64,000 nucleotides of DNA from VAZQ01 sp045811525 (GTDB taxonomy: Bacteria; Pseudomonadota; Alphaproteobacteria; Rhizobiales; Xanthobacteraceae). The translations under genes were made by a program, and so were the position numbers. Shown in pieces: positions 38,216 through 47,435 of the stretch (the stretch's first letter is position 1; every line of letters starts with the position of its first letter). A model generated the notes under the pieces. The model ran no database searches. It was not told the DNA's origin and saw only the letters and a list, made by a program, of their open reading frames with translations. Where the stretch lies: positions 206,062 through 270,061 of the forward strand of contig JBJMTV010000004.1 in assembly GCA_045811525.1 (NCBI GenBank), given 5' to 3'.

Positions 38216-39312
38216 TCCTGCTCGAGCTGCAAGGGATCAGCCGCAGGTTTGGACAGGTTACAGCCCTAGAAAACGTGACTCTCAGCGTCCCCGCCGAGAG
38301 CCGGACCGCCATCGTCGGACCGTCCGGCTCGGGCAAGACCACACTCCTGCGCATCATCGCCGGCTTCGATGCCGCAGATGCCGGAAAGGTCGTGCTTGGC
38401 GGCCAAGTGTTGACGGCCGGCACCGCAGCGGTACCGGCGCATCGCCGCGGAATCGGTTATGTGGCGCAGGATGGAGCGCTGTTTCCCCACCTCAGCATTG
38501 CCGACAATATCGGCTTTGGGCTCGCGCGGCGTGCGGCTGGCCGCGACGCGCGGATCGCCGAGCTTGTCCGCATGGTGGACCTCGACCCGATCGTGCTGCA
38601 ACGAAGGCCAGATGAATTGTCCGGCGGACAACAGCAGCGCGTTGCGCTCGCGCGCGCGCTGGCGCGCAGGCCGAGCCTGATGCTGCTTGATGAGCCGTTC
38701 TCGGCGCTCGACACCGGACTGCGGGCGAGCACGCGCAAGGCCGTCGCGGACGTGCTCAGCGCCGCACGCATCACGACGATCCTCGTCACACATGACCAGA
38801 AGGAGGCGCTTTCGTTTGCCGACCAGGTCGCAGTCATCGGCAATGGTCGGCTCCTTCAAGTCGGCACGTCGCGCGATTTGTACCTGCATCCGCGTAGCCC
38901 AATGGTCGCCGAATTCATTGGCGAGGCGATTATTCTTCCCGCCCGCCTTGGGCAAGGGTTCGCCGATTGCGCACTTGGTCGCATTCCAGTTGCCGACCGG
39001 CGGCGGCAGGGCGCAGCGCAAATCATGCTGCGACCGGAGCAAGTGATGCTGAGCTCGCTCCCGCCGAATGAAGACAAGGCGGGTGTTTCGGCCGACGACT
39101 GCTTAGGAGAGGTCGTGGCCGTGGATTTTGGCGGTGCTGTCTCAGCGGTGATGGTGCGTCTCCTCAACACCGCTCAGGATACGGATCCTGACGATGCGCC
39201 GCTGCGGCTGCTCGCTCCCTCGCTGCAAACGCTTCAACCCGGTGCCATCGTTCGGATCACCGTCTCGGGAGAGGGCCACGTCTTCGCCGATGACGAGAAA
39301 GCGCGAGCCTGA
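38212..39312 (+). CDS. fbpC: ferric-iron ABC transporter ATP-binding protein
   Basis: The 366-residue protein has Walker A GPSGSGKTT, signature LSGGQQQRVALARALARRPS, Walker B LMLLDEPFSALD and H-loop VTHDQKEAL, followed by a C-terminal TOBE-type regulatory domain (from about residue 240). That layout fits iron(III) transport ATPases. The ATG overlaps the permease stop, so the pair is translationally coupled; the upstream frame from 38197 is excluded by that junction. It completes the operon. Confidence 0.93.
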   Translation: MILLELQGISRRFGQVTALENVTLSVPAESRTAIVGPSGSGKTTLLRIIAGFDAADAGKVVLGGQVLTAGTAAVPAHRRGIGYVAQDGALFPHLSIADNIGFGLARRAAGRDARIAELVRMVDLDPIVLQRRPDELSGGQQQRVALARALARRPSLMLLDEPFSALDTGLRASTRKAVADVLSAARITTILVTHDQKEALSFADQVAVIGNGRLLQVGTSRDLYLHPRSPMVAEFIGEAIILPARLGQGFADCALGRIPVADRRRQGAAQIMLRPEQVMLSSLPPNEDKAGVSADDCLGEVVAVDFGGAVSAVMVRLLNTAQDTDPDDAPLRLLAPSLQTLQPGAIVRITVSGEGHVFADDEKARA

Positions 39313-39368
39313 ACGCGAAGCTCGCGATCGAGCAATATCTGCTATTGTGAGAGCTTGGCGCAGAGGAC

Positions 39369-40454
39369 GTGCGTTACGCTATGCAGGCAGTGCCCCCGGC
39401 ACCAAACCGAGCAGGAAGCTCTCCCTGCCAATCCTGGCCGGGCCAGGGACTGCGGCAGCCACGACAGGCGAACGAAAGATCAGCGGCCGCTAGATTTCTA
39501 TTCGTTGCTATGCTCTCGGCTCTCGCGCTTATCGGCGGGCCGACGACCGCGCATTGCCAGCTCGTTCCGAGCAGGCCCATCAGGTTCATTGTGCCCTACA
39601 CGCCGGGCTCGCCGAATGACGTGATGGCGCGGCTGCTGGCACAGCAACTGCAACAGGAGCTCAGCCAGGTTGTCATCGTCGACAACAAGCCCGGAGGCGG
39701 CACCACGATTGGCTCAAAGGCCGCCGCGGTCGCCCCTACCGATGGCCATACCCTGCTGTTCGCAAGCTCGGCCATCGTGATTGAGCCGATCATGAACAAG
39801 AGCACTGAATACGATCCGCAGAAGGATTTTACCCCCATTGCCTTCATCGCGCGCACTTCCAATCTTCTGACTATCAACGCGGAAGTGCCTGCCCATTCGG
39901 TGCCCGAATTCGTCGCCTATGCAAGGGCCAATCGTGGGAAGCTCAGTCTTGGATTTGCGCAGGGTACGGTCTCTCAACTCATCGCCGAATACTTCAATCA
40001 TCTGCACGGATTGGATATCACCAGCGTTCCCTATCGCGGCGGCGCCCTCGTGATACCCGACATGCTGGGCGGCCGCATCCACGTCTATTGGCCGACGCCG
40101 GCGACGGTGGTTCCGCTCGTTCGCGAGGGCAGGATCAAGGCCCTGGCGGTGACCAGCCCGAAACGCTATCCCGACCTGCCGGATGTCCCGACCATGAATG
40201 AGCTCGGGCTCGAGAAGCTCTCATTGGATTTCTGGGCGGGGATGTGGGCGCCGGCCGGACTCCCTGCTGAGACGGTGGAAAAGCTCAACGCGGCGATCAA
40301 CACGGCACTGCAATCCCCTGAGATGATCGCGGGCATGAAAAAGCTTGGCTTCGAGTCCCGGATTGGCTCGCCGCGGGATTTTGCCTCTTTTGTCGCAGCC
40401 GAAATTCCACGCTGGACCGCAGTGGTGAAAGCATCCGGCGTAACCTCCCGATGA
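39369..40454 (+). CDS. Bug (TctC-type) substrate-binding protein
   Basis: The protein is a Bug-family receptor: IRFIVPYTPGSPNDVMARLL, VIVDNKPGGGTTIGSKAAAV and the SVPYRGGALVIPDMLGGRIH segment. The export signal appears as the hydrophobic stretch RFLFVAMLSALALIGGPTTA, so the true start is probably upstream near ATG 39369 or 39381, although an N-terminal extension is odd. It is followed 76 bases later by an aromatic FAD monooxygenase gene in the same direction, so the bound ligand may be the monooxygenase substrate. No TctAB genes are nearby. Confidence 0.9.
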   Translation: MRYAMQAVPPAPNRAGSSPCQSWPGQGLRQPRQANERSAAARFLFVAMLSALALIGGPTTAHCQLVPSRPIRFIVPYTPGSPNDVMARLLAQQLQQELSQVVIVDNKPGGGTTIGSKAAAVAPTDGHTLLFASSAIVIEPIMNKSTEYDPQKDFTPIAFIARTSNLLTINAEVPAHSVPEFVAYARANRGKLSLGFAQGTVSQLIAEYFNHLHGLDITSVPYRGGALVIPDMLGGRIHVYWPTPATVVPLVREGRIKALAVTSPKRYPDLPDVPTMNELGLEKLSLDFWAGMWAPAGLPAETVEKLNAAINTALQSPEMIAGMKKLGFESRIGSPRDFASFVAAEIPRWTAVVKASGVTSR

Positions 40455-40530
40455 GCGTGCGTCTGGCGATGCCCAATTCTCCACACCAGTGTCCTGGTTC
40501 CGTAGCTCGTATGATTTCCAGAGGTCGTCC

Positions 40531-41730
40531 ATGAGCGTTTCGAAAACTGCCGTCGTGATCGGCGCCGGAATCGGTGGATTGACGGCTGGGCTTGCCTTGC
40601 TCAAGCGCGGTATCGACGTCCAGGTCTACGAGCAGTCGAACCAGCTCAAGGAGGTCGGTGCTGGCATCCAGATCAGCTCCAATGGTACGCGCGTTCTGTT
40701 TGCGCTCGGGTTGGAAGCGGCGCTCGCCAAAGTTCAGGTGCGGCCGGAACGCCGTGAGCTGCGTCACTGGAGCACTAGCGAAACCTGGAACTGGTTCGAT
40801 CTCGGCGACAAGAGCATCGAGCGTTTCGGCACGCCGCACCTCATGCTGCACCGTGCGGATCTGCACGGCCTGCTCGCGGATGCACTCCGCTCGCTGAAGC
40901 CCGACGCCATTACGCTGAACAAGCGCTGCGTCTCGGTGGCATCCTATGCGAAGGAGGCCGAAGCGACATTCGAGGACGGGAGTGTCGTGAGGGCGCCCTA
41001 TTTGATCGGGGCCGACGGTATCCATTCCAAGGTGCGAATCTGTCTTTTTGGGCCAAGCAAGCCGGTGTTCACCGGCTGCATCGCCTGGCGTGGCCTCATC
41101 CCGATGCAGAAGTTGCCGGCCCACCTTGCGCGCATGGTTGGAATGAACTGGCTCGGTCCGCACGGCAACGTGCTGAACTATCCGGTACGCCGCGGCGAGA
41201 TCATGAACTTTGTGAGCATGTCGGAGCGCGACGATTGGCAGGTCGAGTCCTGGTCCACAGCCGGTACAAAGGAAGAGCTGCGTAACGACTTTCGCGGGTG
41301 GCATCCCGACGTACAGCTCATGATCGATCAGATTGAGACCCCGTACAAATGGGCGATGATGATCCGCGAGCCGATGCCGGCCTGGTCGAAGGGGCGCGTC
41401 ACCTTGCTCGGCGATGCCTGCCATCCGACGCTCCCCTTCCTTGGCCAGGGCGGCGTGATGTCGATCGAGGACAGCTATGTCATAGCGGCCTGTCTCGACA
41501 AGTATTTCGCCGAGCCGGACGCCGCCTTCGCTCGTTACGAGGACATACGCAAGGAGCGGACCGCAATGGTGGTCCGCAAGGCCAGCGAGAACAAGACCAG
41601 CGCCTTTGCACCGGGACTTGCCGACAAGGACCGAATTGCCGACGAGGTCGCGCGTGAGTGGCAGCAAGTCCGGCTGCGCGAGCGCATGGAGTGGCTGTAT
41701 AACTACGACGCCACCGCTATCGCGGTTTGA
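40531..41730 (+). CDS. FAD-dependent aromatic-ring monooxygenase (salicylate/3-hydroxybenzoate hydroxylase class)
   Basis: The 399-residue flavoprotein belongs to the class A single-component hydroxylases. The nucleotide fold is IGAGIGGLTAGLALLKRGID, the NAD(P)H-related DG motif is GADGIHSKVRICLFG and the second FAD motif GDACHPTLPFLGQGG. The family includes salicylate 1-hydroxylase, 3-hydroxybenzoate 6-hydroxylase and NicC (6-hydroxynicotinate 3-monooxygenase). It ends with a WLYNYDA motif like that of NicC and its relatives. The substrate cannot be told. ATG 40531 is used; an in-frame start at 40489 also exists. It follows a Bug receptor gene and precedes kup. Confidence 0.9.
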   Translation: MSVSKTAVVIGAGIGGLTAGLALLKRGIDVQVYEQSNQLKEVGAGIQISSNGTRVLFALGLEAALAKVQVRPERRELRHWSTSETWNWFDLGDKSIERFGTPHLMLHRADLHGLLADALRSLKPDAITLNKRCVSVASYAKEAEATFEDGSVVRAPYLIGADGIHSKVRICLFGPSKPVFTGCIAWRGLIPMQKLPAHLARMVGMNWLGPHGNVLNYPVRRGEIMNFVSMSERDDWQVESWSTAGTKEELRNDFRGWHPDVQLMIDQIETPYKWAMMIREPMPAWSKGRVTLLGDACHPTLPFLGQGGVMSIEDSYVIAACLDKYFAEPDAAFARYEDIRKERTAMVVRKASENKTSAFAPGLADKDRIADEVAREWQQVRLRERMEWLYNYDATAIAV

Positions 41731-41813
41731 TTGCCGCCGCGACGGCTACTCGGCCGTGCCCGCTGTTCGCAGCGCAGTGGCGGCAGCCGCACTGATCTTG
41801 CTCGGAGGTAAGT

Positions 41814-43718
41814 GTGGCGAGGACCGCAAAGGCGCCTGAACCCCTGTTGGGGGTACGGAGCGCGGCAACGATTGGCGCGCTTGGCATCGTTTATGGCGAT
41901 ATCGGCACCAGCCCTCTGTATGCGTTCAAGGAGGCCATCAAGGCCGCGACTGCAGGCGGTGCACCCACGGCCGCGGCCGTGCTTGGGGTCATTTCGCTCA
42001 TCATCTGGTCGCTCTTCGTAATCATTTCGTTCAAGTACGCGATCCTGATCATGCGTGCGGATAACCGCGGTGAAGGCGGGATCGTTGCATTGCTCGCCTT
42101 GTTGCGTGCACGGCATGCCCGACCCGGAACCTGGCGCGCTGCGGTTCTTGTCCTCGGCCTTGTAGGAGCCGCCTTACTCTATGGCGATGGCGCGATCACA
42201 CCCGCCATCTCGGTTTTAAGCGCGATTGAAGGTCTCAAGGTCGATGCGCCGAAGCTCGCTCCTGCGGTGGTCCCGCTTAGTCTCGCCATTCTGATCTGCC
42301 TTTTTGTCGTGCAGCGTCATGGCACTGGCCTCATAGGCGGCATTTTCGGTCCTGTCATGTTGGCCTGGTTTGTGGTGATCGGGATCCTCGGGATCCGCGG
42401 CATCGTCATGGAGCCAAGTATTCTCACAGCTTTCAATCCGATGCATGCCCTCGGCTTATTGCTCGAAGGGCCGCCGCTTCTAGCCTTGGCAGTGCTGGGC
42501 GCCACCTTCCTCGCCGTCACCGGAGGAGAGGCGATGTACGCAGACATGGGGCACTTCGGAAAACGGCCGATCAGGCTTGCTTGGTTTTCCGTAGTTCTGC
42601 CGGCACTCCTTCTGAACTACCTTGGGCAGGGCGCGCTTCTCTTGTCCGAAGTGTCAGGAACCGACAATCCATTCTACCAACTCGCACCTGACTGGTTTCA
42701 TTATCCCCTCGTTGTATTCGCTACCGTGGCCGCGGTGATCGCCTCGCAGGCAATAATCTCCGGCGCCTTCTCGCTCACACAGCAATCCATTCAGCTCGGG
42801 CTCTTGCCGCGTTTGAACATCTTGCATACTGGCGCGCATGAGCGCGGGCAGATCTATGTTCCTGTTGTCAATTGGACGCTGGCAGCCGCGACATTGGGGG
42901 CGGTTCTCTACTTCGGCTCGTCCGATGCACTTGCCGGTGCATATGGGATAGCCGTCTCTTTGCTCATGGCCATCACCACCTTCCTCGCCGCGCTGATCGC
43001 AATTCAGTGGGGCTTCAACAAGGCCCTCGTGCTGGCGGTCAACGGCACGTTCCTCATGATTGATCTGCTATTCTTCGCTGCCAATTCGATGAAGTTCGTT
43101 GAAGGGGGCTGGTTCCCGCTTTTGCTAGCGGGTCTCGTGGCATTTCTCATGCTGACATGGCGCCGAGGACAGCGCCTCGCCGAGCGGGCCCGCTCTGATC
43201 TACGCGAAAGCGAACGCGACTTCATCGCTCGACTTTCGCTGCGTCCGCCGGCCCGTCTCCCAGGTGCCGCCGCATTTCTTTCATCCGGCAAGGTCGGCAT
43301 TCCGCTTACGTTGACGCATCACCTTAGGCATATCAACGCGCTTCACGACAGGGTGCTGCTCGTAACTATCATGACATCCGAGGACCCCCGCGTGTCCGAT
43401 CAGCAGCGGGTCGAAATCAGCGATTTGTCGTGCGGTGTGAGCCGCGTCATTTTGCAGTTTGGATTCGCTGAAGCCGTATCAGTGCCCGCTGGCCTTGCTA
43501 TCGCTGCACAGCGGGCGTCGCTCGAGTGTGGCCGTCTTGACGATATTTCCTACTATATCGGTCGTGAAACGGTCATTCCGACAGCGCGAATTCCCGGAAT
43601 GTGGGTCTGGCGCGAGGCGCTGTTCTCCTTCATGCAGCGCAATGCCGAACGCTCCGCCGCATATTTCTGTATTCCAGCCGCCCAGGTGGTGGAGATAGGC
43701 ATCGAGATCGAGATCTGA
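41814..43718 (+). CDS. kup: Kup-family potassium uptake protein
   Basis: The 634-residue protein has about 12 membrane segments, starting with IGALGIVYGDIGTSPLYAFK, the family signature near residue 15-35. It goes on with RADNRGEGGIVALLALLRAR and GDGAITPAISVLSAIEGLKV, and ends in a cytoplasmic C-terminal domain of about 150 residues. It takes up K+ with H+ and mostly serves low external pH or low potassium. The start is GTG, with a GGAGGT ribosome site 8 bases before. It is not in an obvious operon with its neighbours. Confidence 0.97.
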   Translation: MARTAKAPEPLLGVRSAATIGALGIVYGDIGTSPLYAFKEAIKAATAGGAPTAAAVLGVISLIIWSLFVIISFKYAILIMRADNRGEGGIVALLALLRARHARPGTWRAAVLVLGLVGAALLYGDGAITPAISVLSAIEGLKVDAPKLAPAVVPLSLAILICLFVVQRHGTGLIGGIFGPVMLAWFVVIGILGIRGIVMEPSILTAFNPMHALGLLLEGPPLLALAVLGATFLAVTGGEAMYADMGHFGKRPIRLAWFSVVLPALLLNYLGQGALLLSEVSGTDNPFYQLAPDWFHYPLVVFATVAAVIASQAIISGAFSLTQQSIQLGLLPRLNILHTGAHERGQIYVPVVNWTLAAATLGAVLYFGSSDALAGAYGIAVSLLMAITTFLAALIAIQWGFNKALVLAVNGTFLMIDLLFFAANSMKFVEGGWFPLLLAGLVAFLMLTWRRGQRLAERARSDLRESERDFIARLSLRPPARLPGAAAFLSSGKVGIPLTLTHHLRHINALHDRVLLVTIMTSEDPRVSDQQRVEISDLSCGVSRVILQFGFAEAVSVPAGLAIAAQRASLECGRLDDISYYIGRETVIPTARIPGMWVWREALFSFMQRNAERSAAYFCIPAAQVVEIGIEIEI

Positions 43719-43808
43719 GCTCGAGTCCTCGGGGTCGCAGAACCTGTCAGATCCGAGATGAAGGGTCACAGGTTGCGCACGGAACAGGAGTTAATGTAGG
43801 GGCGGGTT

Positions 43809-44789
43809 TCAAACCTGCCCCCCGATGCTCAAGACGATGCGGCCTCGGCGAATAGCTCTGCTCTCGAGCAGCTTATGCGCCTGCGCACCATCGGCCAGCG
43901 CCAGTACCGCGCCTATGCTTGCAGAAAACACCTGACGCTCAGCCAGCTCACACACTTTCGAAAGAAGCATTCCATCATTCCCGATACGGGCGTTGACGAT
44001 TCGGATAGTGTTGGGGGGCGCCTCAGGAGGCAGTGGGTCCGCGTTCAGATAGACCAGCCGTCCACCTGCCCTGAGTACGGTAAATGAGCTGCGATGGACC
44101 TCTCCTCCCACAAGATCGATCACTGCGTCCTGGTTTGTGACCGCTGTTGAAAAGTCCGCCTCGTCGAAGCAGATGACGTGCTGGGCGCCAAGGGAACGAA
44201 CATACTCGCGATCTATGGCACGGCACGTGCTGGTGATGCTGCAGCCCAGATGATGCGCCAGCTCTACGCATGCGCTGCCCACCGATCCCGCCCCGCCATG
44301 AATCAATACTTTGTCAGCACAGCCAACTTCGGCTGTTTGAATGAGACAGGCATAGGCGGACACAGCTCCTTGGAGCAGTGATGCCGTTTGAGCATGGTTC
44401 ATGTTCTTCGGCTTGGGGGCAAGGCGGTCGGAATTTAAGGAGACGTATTCAGCCGCACTGCCGCTTTCCGTATGAAGGGTGGCGAACACGACCTCCTGTC
44501 CGACCCGCCACGTCGTGACACCTGCACCGAGCGCTGCAATGATCCCTGAGCCATAGCGGCCCGGTATTTTCGGAAGGCGGATGTCATAGAAGTCTTGGAG
44601 AGCGCCGCTTCTTAGCTTGCAGTCTCCCCAACCCACGGTGGCAGCACAGACGCGCACCAACACCTGTCCCTCCCCGGGCTGCGGCCTGACAGCTTCTGCC
44701 ACGTGAAGGACTTCAGGTCCGCCGTATCTGTCGTACCGCAGGACTCGCACAGGTCGCCCGCTCCGTAGTACCGATGCTCCAGGTGGCAT
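43809..44789 (-). CDS. zinc-less quinone-oxidoreductase-like MDR protein
   Basis: The protein of about 326 residues is a medium-chain dehydrogenase/reductase of the NADPH:quinone oxidoreductase type. It starts near VRVLRYDRYGGPEVLHVAEA and has the cofactor motif HGGAGSVGSACVELAHHLGC. It lacks the cysteine cluster and the GHE motif of zinc alcohol dehydrogenases, as expected for this group. These proteins reduce quinones, enones or aldehydes. The true start is unclear: ATG 44789 is chosen, ATG 44858 would add a Cys/Ser-rich stretch. It is divergent from the AMDase-like gene 93 bases away. Confidence 0.9.
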   Translation of the reverse strand: MPPGASVLRSGRPVRVLRYDRYGGPEVLHVAEAVRPQPGEGQVLVRVCAATVGWGDCKLRSGALQDFYDIRLPKIPGRYGSGIIAALGAGVTTWRVGQEVVFATLHTESGSAAEYVSLNSDRLAPKPKNMNHAQTASLLQGAVSAYACLIQTAEVGCADKVLIHGGAGSVGSACVELAHHLGCSITSTCRAIDREYVRSLGAQHVICFDEADFSTAVTNQDAVIDLVGGEVHRSSFTVLRAGGRLVYLNADPLPPEAPPNTIRIVNARIGNDGMLLSKVCELAERQVFSASIGAVLALADGAQAHKLLESRAIRRGRIVLSIGGQV

Positions 44790-44881
44790 AATCGAATGTG
44801 AGCTAAGATAGCAGGAGATTGTTGCCTCGGAGCACGAGTTGTTTTGGTCTTTGTGCATCAGCAGTCGGGCACTAGGGGATA

Positions 44882-45619
44882 ATGAAAAAAATAGGACTGA
44901 TCATCCCGCCCGCCGATGGCACCAGCCCTGCGGAGTGCCAGTTGCTTTACCCACAGTTGCAATTTGTCACGCGCGGGCTTGGGGTGCGCGAAATGTCATC
45001 CAGCGGTTTCGCAAGTGCCGAGGATCGGATCGTTGAATGTGCGCGATCCTTGGGCACCCTAGAGGTTGTGGCGATCTCCGTCATGGGCACATCGCTGACC
45101 TTCCATAAAGGTCGGGATTACAACGACGCTCTGCGCAGGCGGCTTGCTGCCGACCTGCGCCTTCCGGTTACCACTATGAGCACGGCCGTGGTGCGCGCGT
45201 TGCAAGCCAACGGCGCCACCAGGGTGGCGCTGGCGACGGCCTATACCCCCGATCTGAATGCCGACCTGTCCAAATTCCTGGCGCTCTATGGTATCCATAC
45301 CGGCGGGGTGGTCGGCCTCGGTATCAAGAGCATCGACAGCGTACGTCCGACCTCAGCTCGCATTGTGAAAGAGGCCGCCGAACAGGCGGTTGCGCAGGAT
45401 CCATCGGTGGATGCCCTGCTGATTTCGTGCGGAGGGTTGCCGACCGTACAACTGCACGTGCCGCTTGAGGACACGCTAGGAATTCCAGTCATATCGAGCT
45501 TGGCGGCTGGCCTATGGGACGTGGTTGGGCTGTCCGGGGAGGATCCTCGGCTGACGGGATTTGGCAAAATGTTTGCAGCCGAGCCTGCCTCCGCCGTTCC
45601 TGATGAAAGGAGAGTCTAA
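44882..45619 (+). CDS. arylmalonate-decarboxylase-like enzyme, Asp/Glu racemase superfamily
   Basis: The 245-residue protein closely resembles arylmalonate decarboxylase (AMDase) of Bordetella: VMGTSLTFHKGRDYNDALRR, the TTMSTAVVRALQANGATRVA stretch and LLISCGGLPTVQLH. The superfamily racemases and maleate isomerases use two cysteines; AMDase has Gly74 and Cys188. Here Gly69 and Cys183 sit at the matching positions, five residues earlier, so a decarboxylase-type site is favoured over a racemase. The first ATG at 44882 has an AGGGG site. It opens an operon with a NicX-like dioxygenase starting three bases after its stop and an ABC transporter. Confidence 0.9.
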   Translation: MKKIGLIIPPADGTSPAECQLLYPQLQFVTRGLGVREMSSSGFASAEDRIVECARSLGTLEVVAISVMGTSLTFHKGRDYNDALRRRLAADLRLPVTTMSTAVVRALQANGATRVALATAYTPDLNADLSKFLALYGIHTGGVVGLGIKSIDSVRPTSARIVKEAAEQAVAQDPSVDALLISCGGLPTVQLHVPLEDTLGIPVISSLAAGLWDVVGLSGEDPRLTGFGKMFAAEPASAVPDERRV

Positions 45620-45622
45620 GCG

Positions 45623-46669
45623 ATGCTGCAGGAAACGATTGAAGGCAAATGGATCAGGTCGTTCGTTGATGTCTTCACGCTGTGTGCGGTGAAGCCAAAC
45701 GAGTTGGTAGCGATCTTCTCTGAATCGCAAACGCGCCCGATCCTCCCGAGGTTGTCCGAGCTTGCCCTGCTTCAAATGAATGCGCGACCGTTCCACGTGG
45801 TGGTGCCTTCGCCGGAGGTTTCCGGCCCGGTGCCAATCCGCTCCACCGGCACGTCCCTCGCGATTGGCGGCAACGAGCCGGTGATCCAGGCGCTGGCAAC
45901 CAGCGGCATGGTGGTCGATTGTACGGTCGAAGGGCTGCTGCACTCGCGCGAATTGCCGAAGATTCTCGCCGGCGGTACGCGCGTCATGATGATCAGCAAC
46001 GAGCATCCTGAGGTCCTCGAACGGACCAAACCCACGCGCGAGCTACGCGATCGCGTGCGCAAGGGCATGGCGTTCCTCAACAGCGCGAAACGCATGCGGG
46101 TTACCTCGGCAGCCGGCACGGACCTCGACATTCACGTCGAGGGCTCACCGGCCCGCGGCGCTCCCGGCTTTGTCGACGAGCCAAAGCGCGTCGGATATTG
46201 GCCTGCCGGACTTTGCCTCTGCTTCCCACGCCCGGGATGCGTCAACGGCGTGGTGGTGCTGGCGCCGGGAGACGTCAATCTCACATTCAAGCGTTACGTC
46301 GAAAGCCCAGTGCGCCTGGTAATCGAGAACGATTACGTTGCTCGCGTGGAAGGTGATGGCCTCGACGCCGCCCTGACACGTTCGTACTACGAGGCGTGGA
46401 ACGACCGCGAAGCGTATGCCACGTCACATGTGGGTTGGGGCATGAACCCAATCGCGCGCTGGGACGCCATGACCATGTATGACAGAACCCAGATCAATGG
46501 CACCGAGCTTCGCGCCTTCGCTGGAAACTTCCTCTACTCAACCGGCGCCAACGAGACGGCAAACCGCTTTACCGCCTGTCATTTCGATTTTCCGATGCGC
46601 AACTGCACTGTCGAGCTCGACGGCAACCGCGTGGTCGAAGAAGGCCGCCTGTGCGAGGAACTTCGCTGA
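45623..46669 (+). CDS. NicX-like dioxygenase (2,5-dihydroxypyridine 5,6-dioxygenase family)
   Basis: The 348-residue protein looks like NicX, which opens 2,5-dihydroxypyridine to N-formylmaleamate with iron(II) in nicotinate breakdown. The metal ligands of NicX (His265, His318 and Asp320) are matched here by His269 in YATSHVGWGMNPIARW and by His320 and Asp322 in ACHFDFPMRNCTV. Extended resemblance continues through LRAFAGNFLYSTGAN. The family is part of the M29-like peptidase fold. A strong AAAGGAGAG site precedes the ATG. It sits between the AMDase-like gene and an ABC ATPase, starting one base after its stop. Substrate is inferred only. Confidence 0.88.
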   Translation: MLQETIEGKWIRSFVDVFTLCAVKPNELVAIFSESQTRPILPRLSELALLQMNARPFHVVVPSPEVSGPVPIRSTGTSLAIGGNEPVIQALATSGMVVDCTVEGLLHSRELPKILAGGTRVMMISNEHPEVLERTKPTRELRDRVRKGMAFLNSAKRMRVTSAAGTDLDIHVEGSPARGAPGFVDEPKRVGYWPAGLCLCFPRPGCVNGVVVLAPGDVNLTFKRYVESPVRLVIENDYVARVEGDGLDAALTRSYYEAWNDREAYATSHVGWGMNPIARWDAMTMYDRTQINGTELRAFAGNFLYSTGANETANRFTACHFDFPMRNCTVELDGNRVVEEGRLCEELR

Positions 46670-46670
46670 G

Positions 46671-47435
46671 GTGCCCTCGGACTCGTACATCATCTTCGAC
46701 AACGTTGGCATCGCTTACGGAGAGGAAACGGTCTTCGACAAGCTCAGCTTCTCGGTGCGGAAGCAGGAATTCCTCTGTCTGCTCGGGCCGAGTGGCTGTG
46801 GCAAGTCGACCACGCTGCGTCTGATGTCGGGGCTCTTGAAGCCGCACGCCGGTAGCATTCGCGTGGGCGACCGCGAGCCCAGCGCAGCGGCCGCGGATTT
46901 CTCCTTCGTCTTCCAGTCGCCGCGGCTGGTAAGCTGGCGCAATGCACTGCGCAACGTGACGCTCGCCTCCGAGCTGCGCTACGGCTCCGGCTCACGCAAG
47001 AGCAACGAGCAGCGCGCGACGGCGTTGCTCGACATGGTTGGGCTCGCCAACGAGAAATTCAAGCGTGCCGGCGATTTGTCCGGTGGCGAGCGGCAACGGG
47101 TCGCGATCGCCCGTGCGCTTCAAGTCGACCCCATCACAATCCTCATGGACGAGCCTTTTTCTGCGCTCGACGTGCGAACGCTCGACGTCATGCGACGCGA
47201 GATCATCACGCTTTGGGAAAAGCAGAAGAAGACCATCGTGTTCGTCACGCATGACATCGACGAAGCTTTGTTCCTCGCAGACCGCATCATCGTATTTTCC
47301 AGGAAGCCCACGACCATCCTGGAGAGCCTGGAAGTCACGACTCCACGCTGGCGTGACATGGAAGGCAGCGGGGAAATGCAAAGCCTGCGCCGGTCTCTCT
47401 TGCATCTGCTGCGCGACCAAGGGTTGGACGAATGA
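46671..47435 (+). CDS. NitT/TauT-family ABC transporter ATP-binding protein
   Basis: The 254-residue ATPase has Walker A LGPSGCGKST, signature LSGGERQRVAIARALQVDPI, Walker B ILMDEPFSALD and H-loop FVTHDIDEALF. The start is taken as GTG 46671, one base after the upstream stop; the frame open to 46479 would overlap the dioxygenase gene heavily. Its last codons overlap the ATG of the first permease (ATGA). It drives uptake for the operon, probably of the substrate degraded by the two enzymes upstream. Confidence 0.93.
   Translation: MPSDSYIIFDNVGIAYGEETVFDKLSFSVRKQEFLCLLGPSGCGKSTTLRLMSGLLKPHAGSIRVGDREPSAAAADFSFVFQSPRLVSWRNALRNVTLASELRYGSGSRKSNEQRATALLDMVGLANEKFKRAGDLSGGERQRVAIARALQVDPITILMDEPFSALDVRTLDVMRREIITLWEKQKKTIVFVTHDIDEALFLADRIIVFSRKPTTILESLEVTTPRWRDMEGSGEMQSLRRSLLHLLRDQGLDE

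Noticed and set aside
40297..41667. 456-codon open frame antisense to the FAD monooxygenase
   Set aside because: It is a shadow of the monooxygenase, whose FAD motifs are complete on the plus strand.
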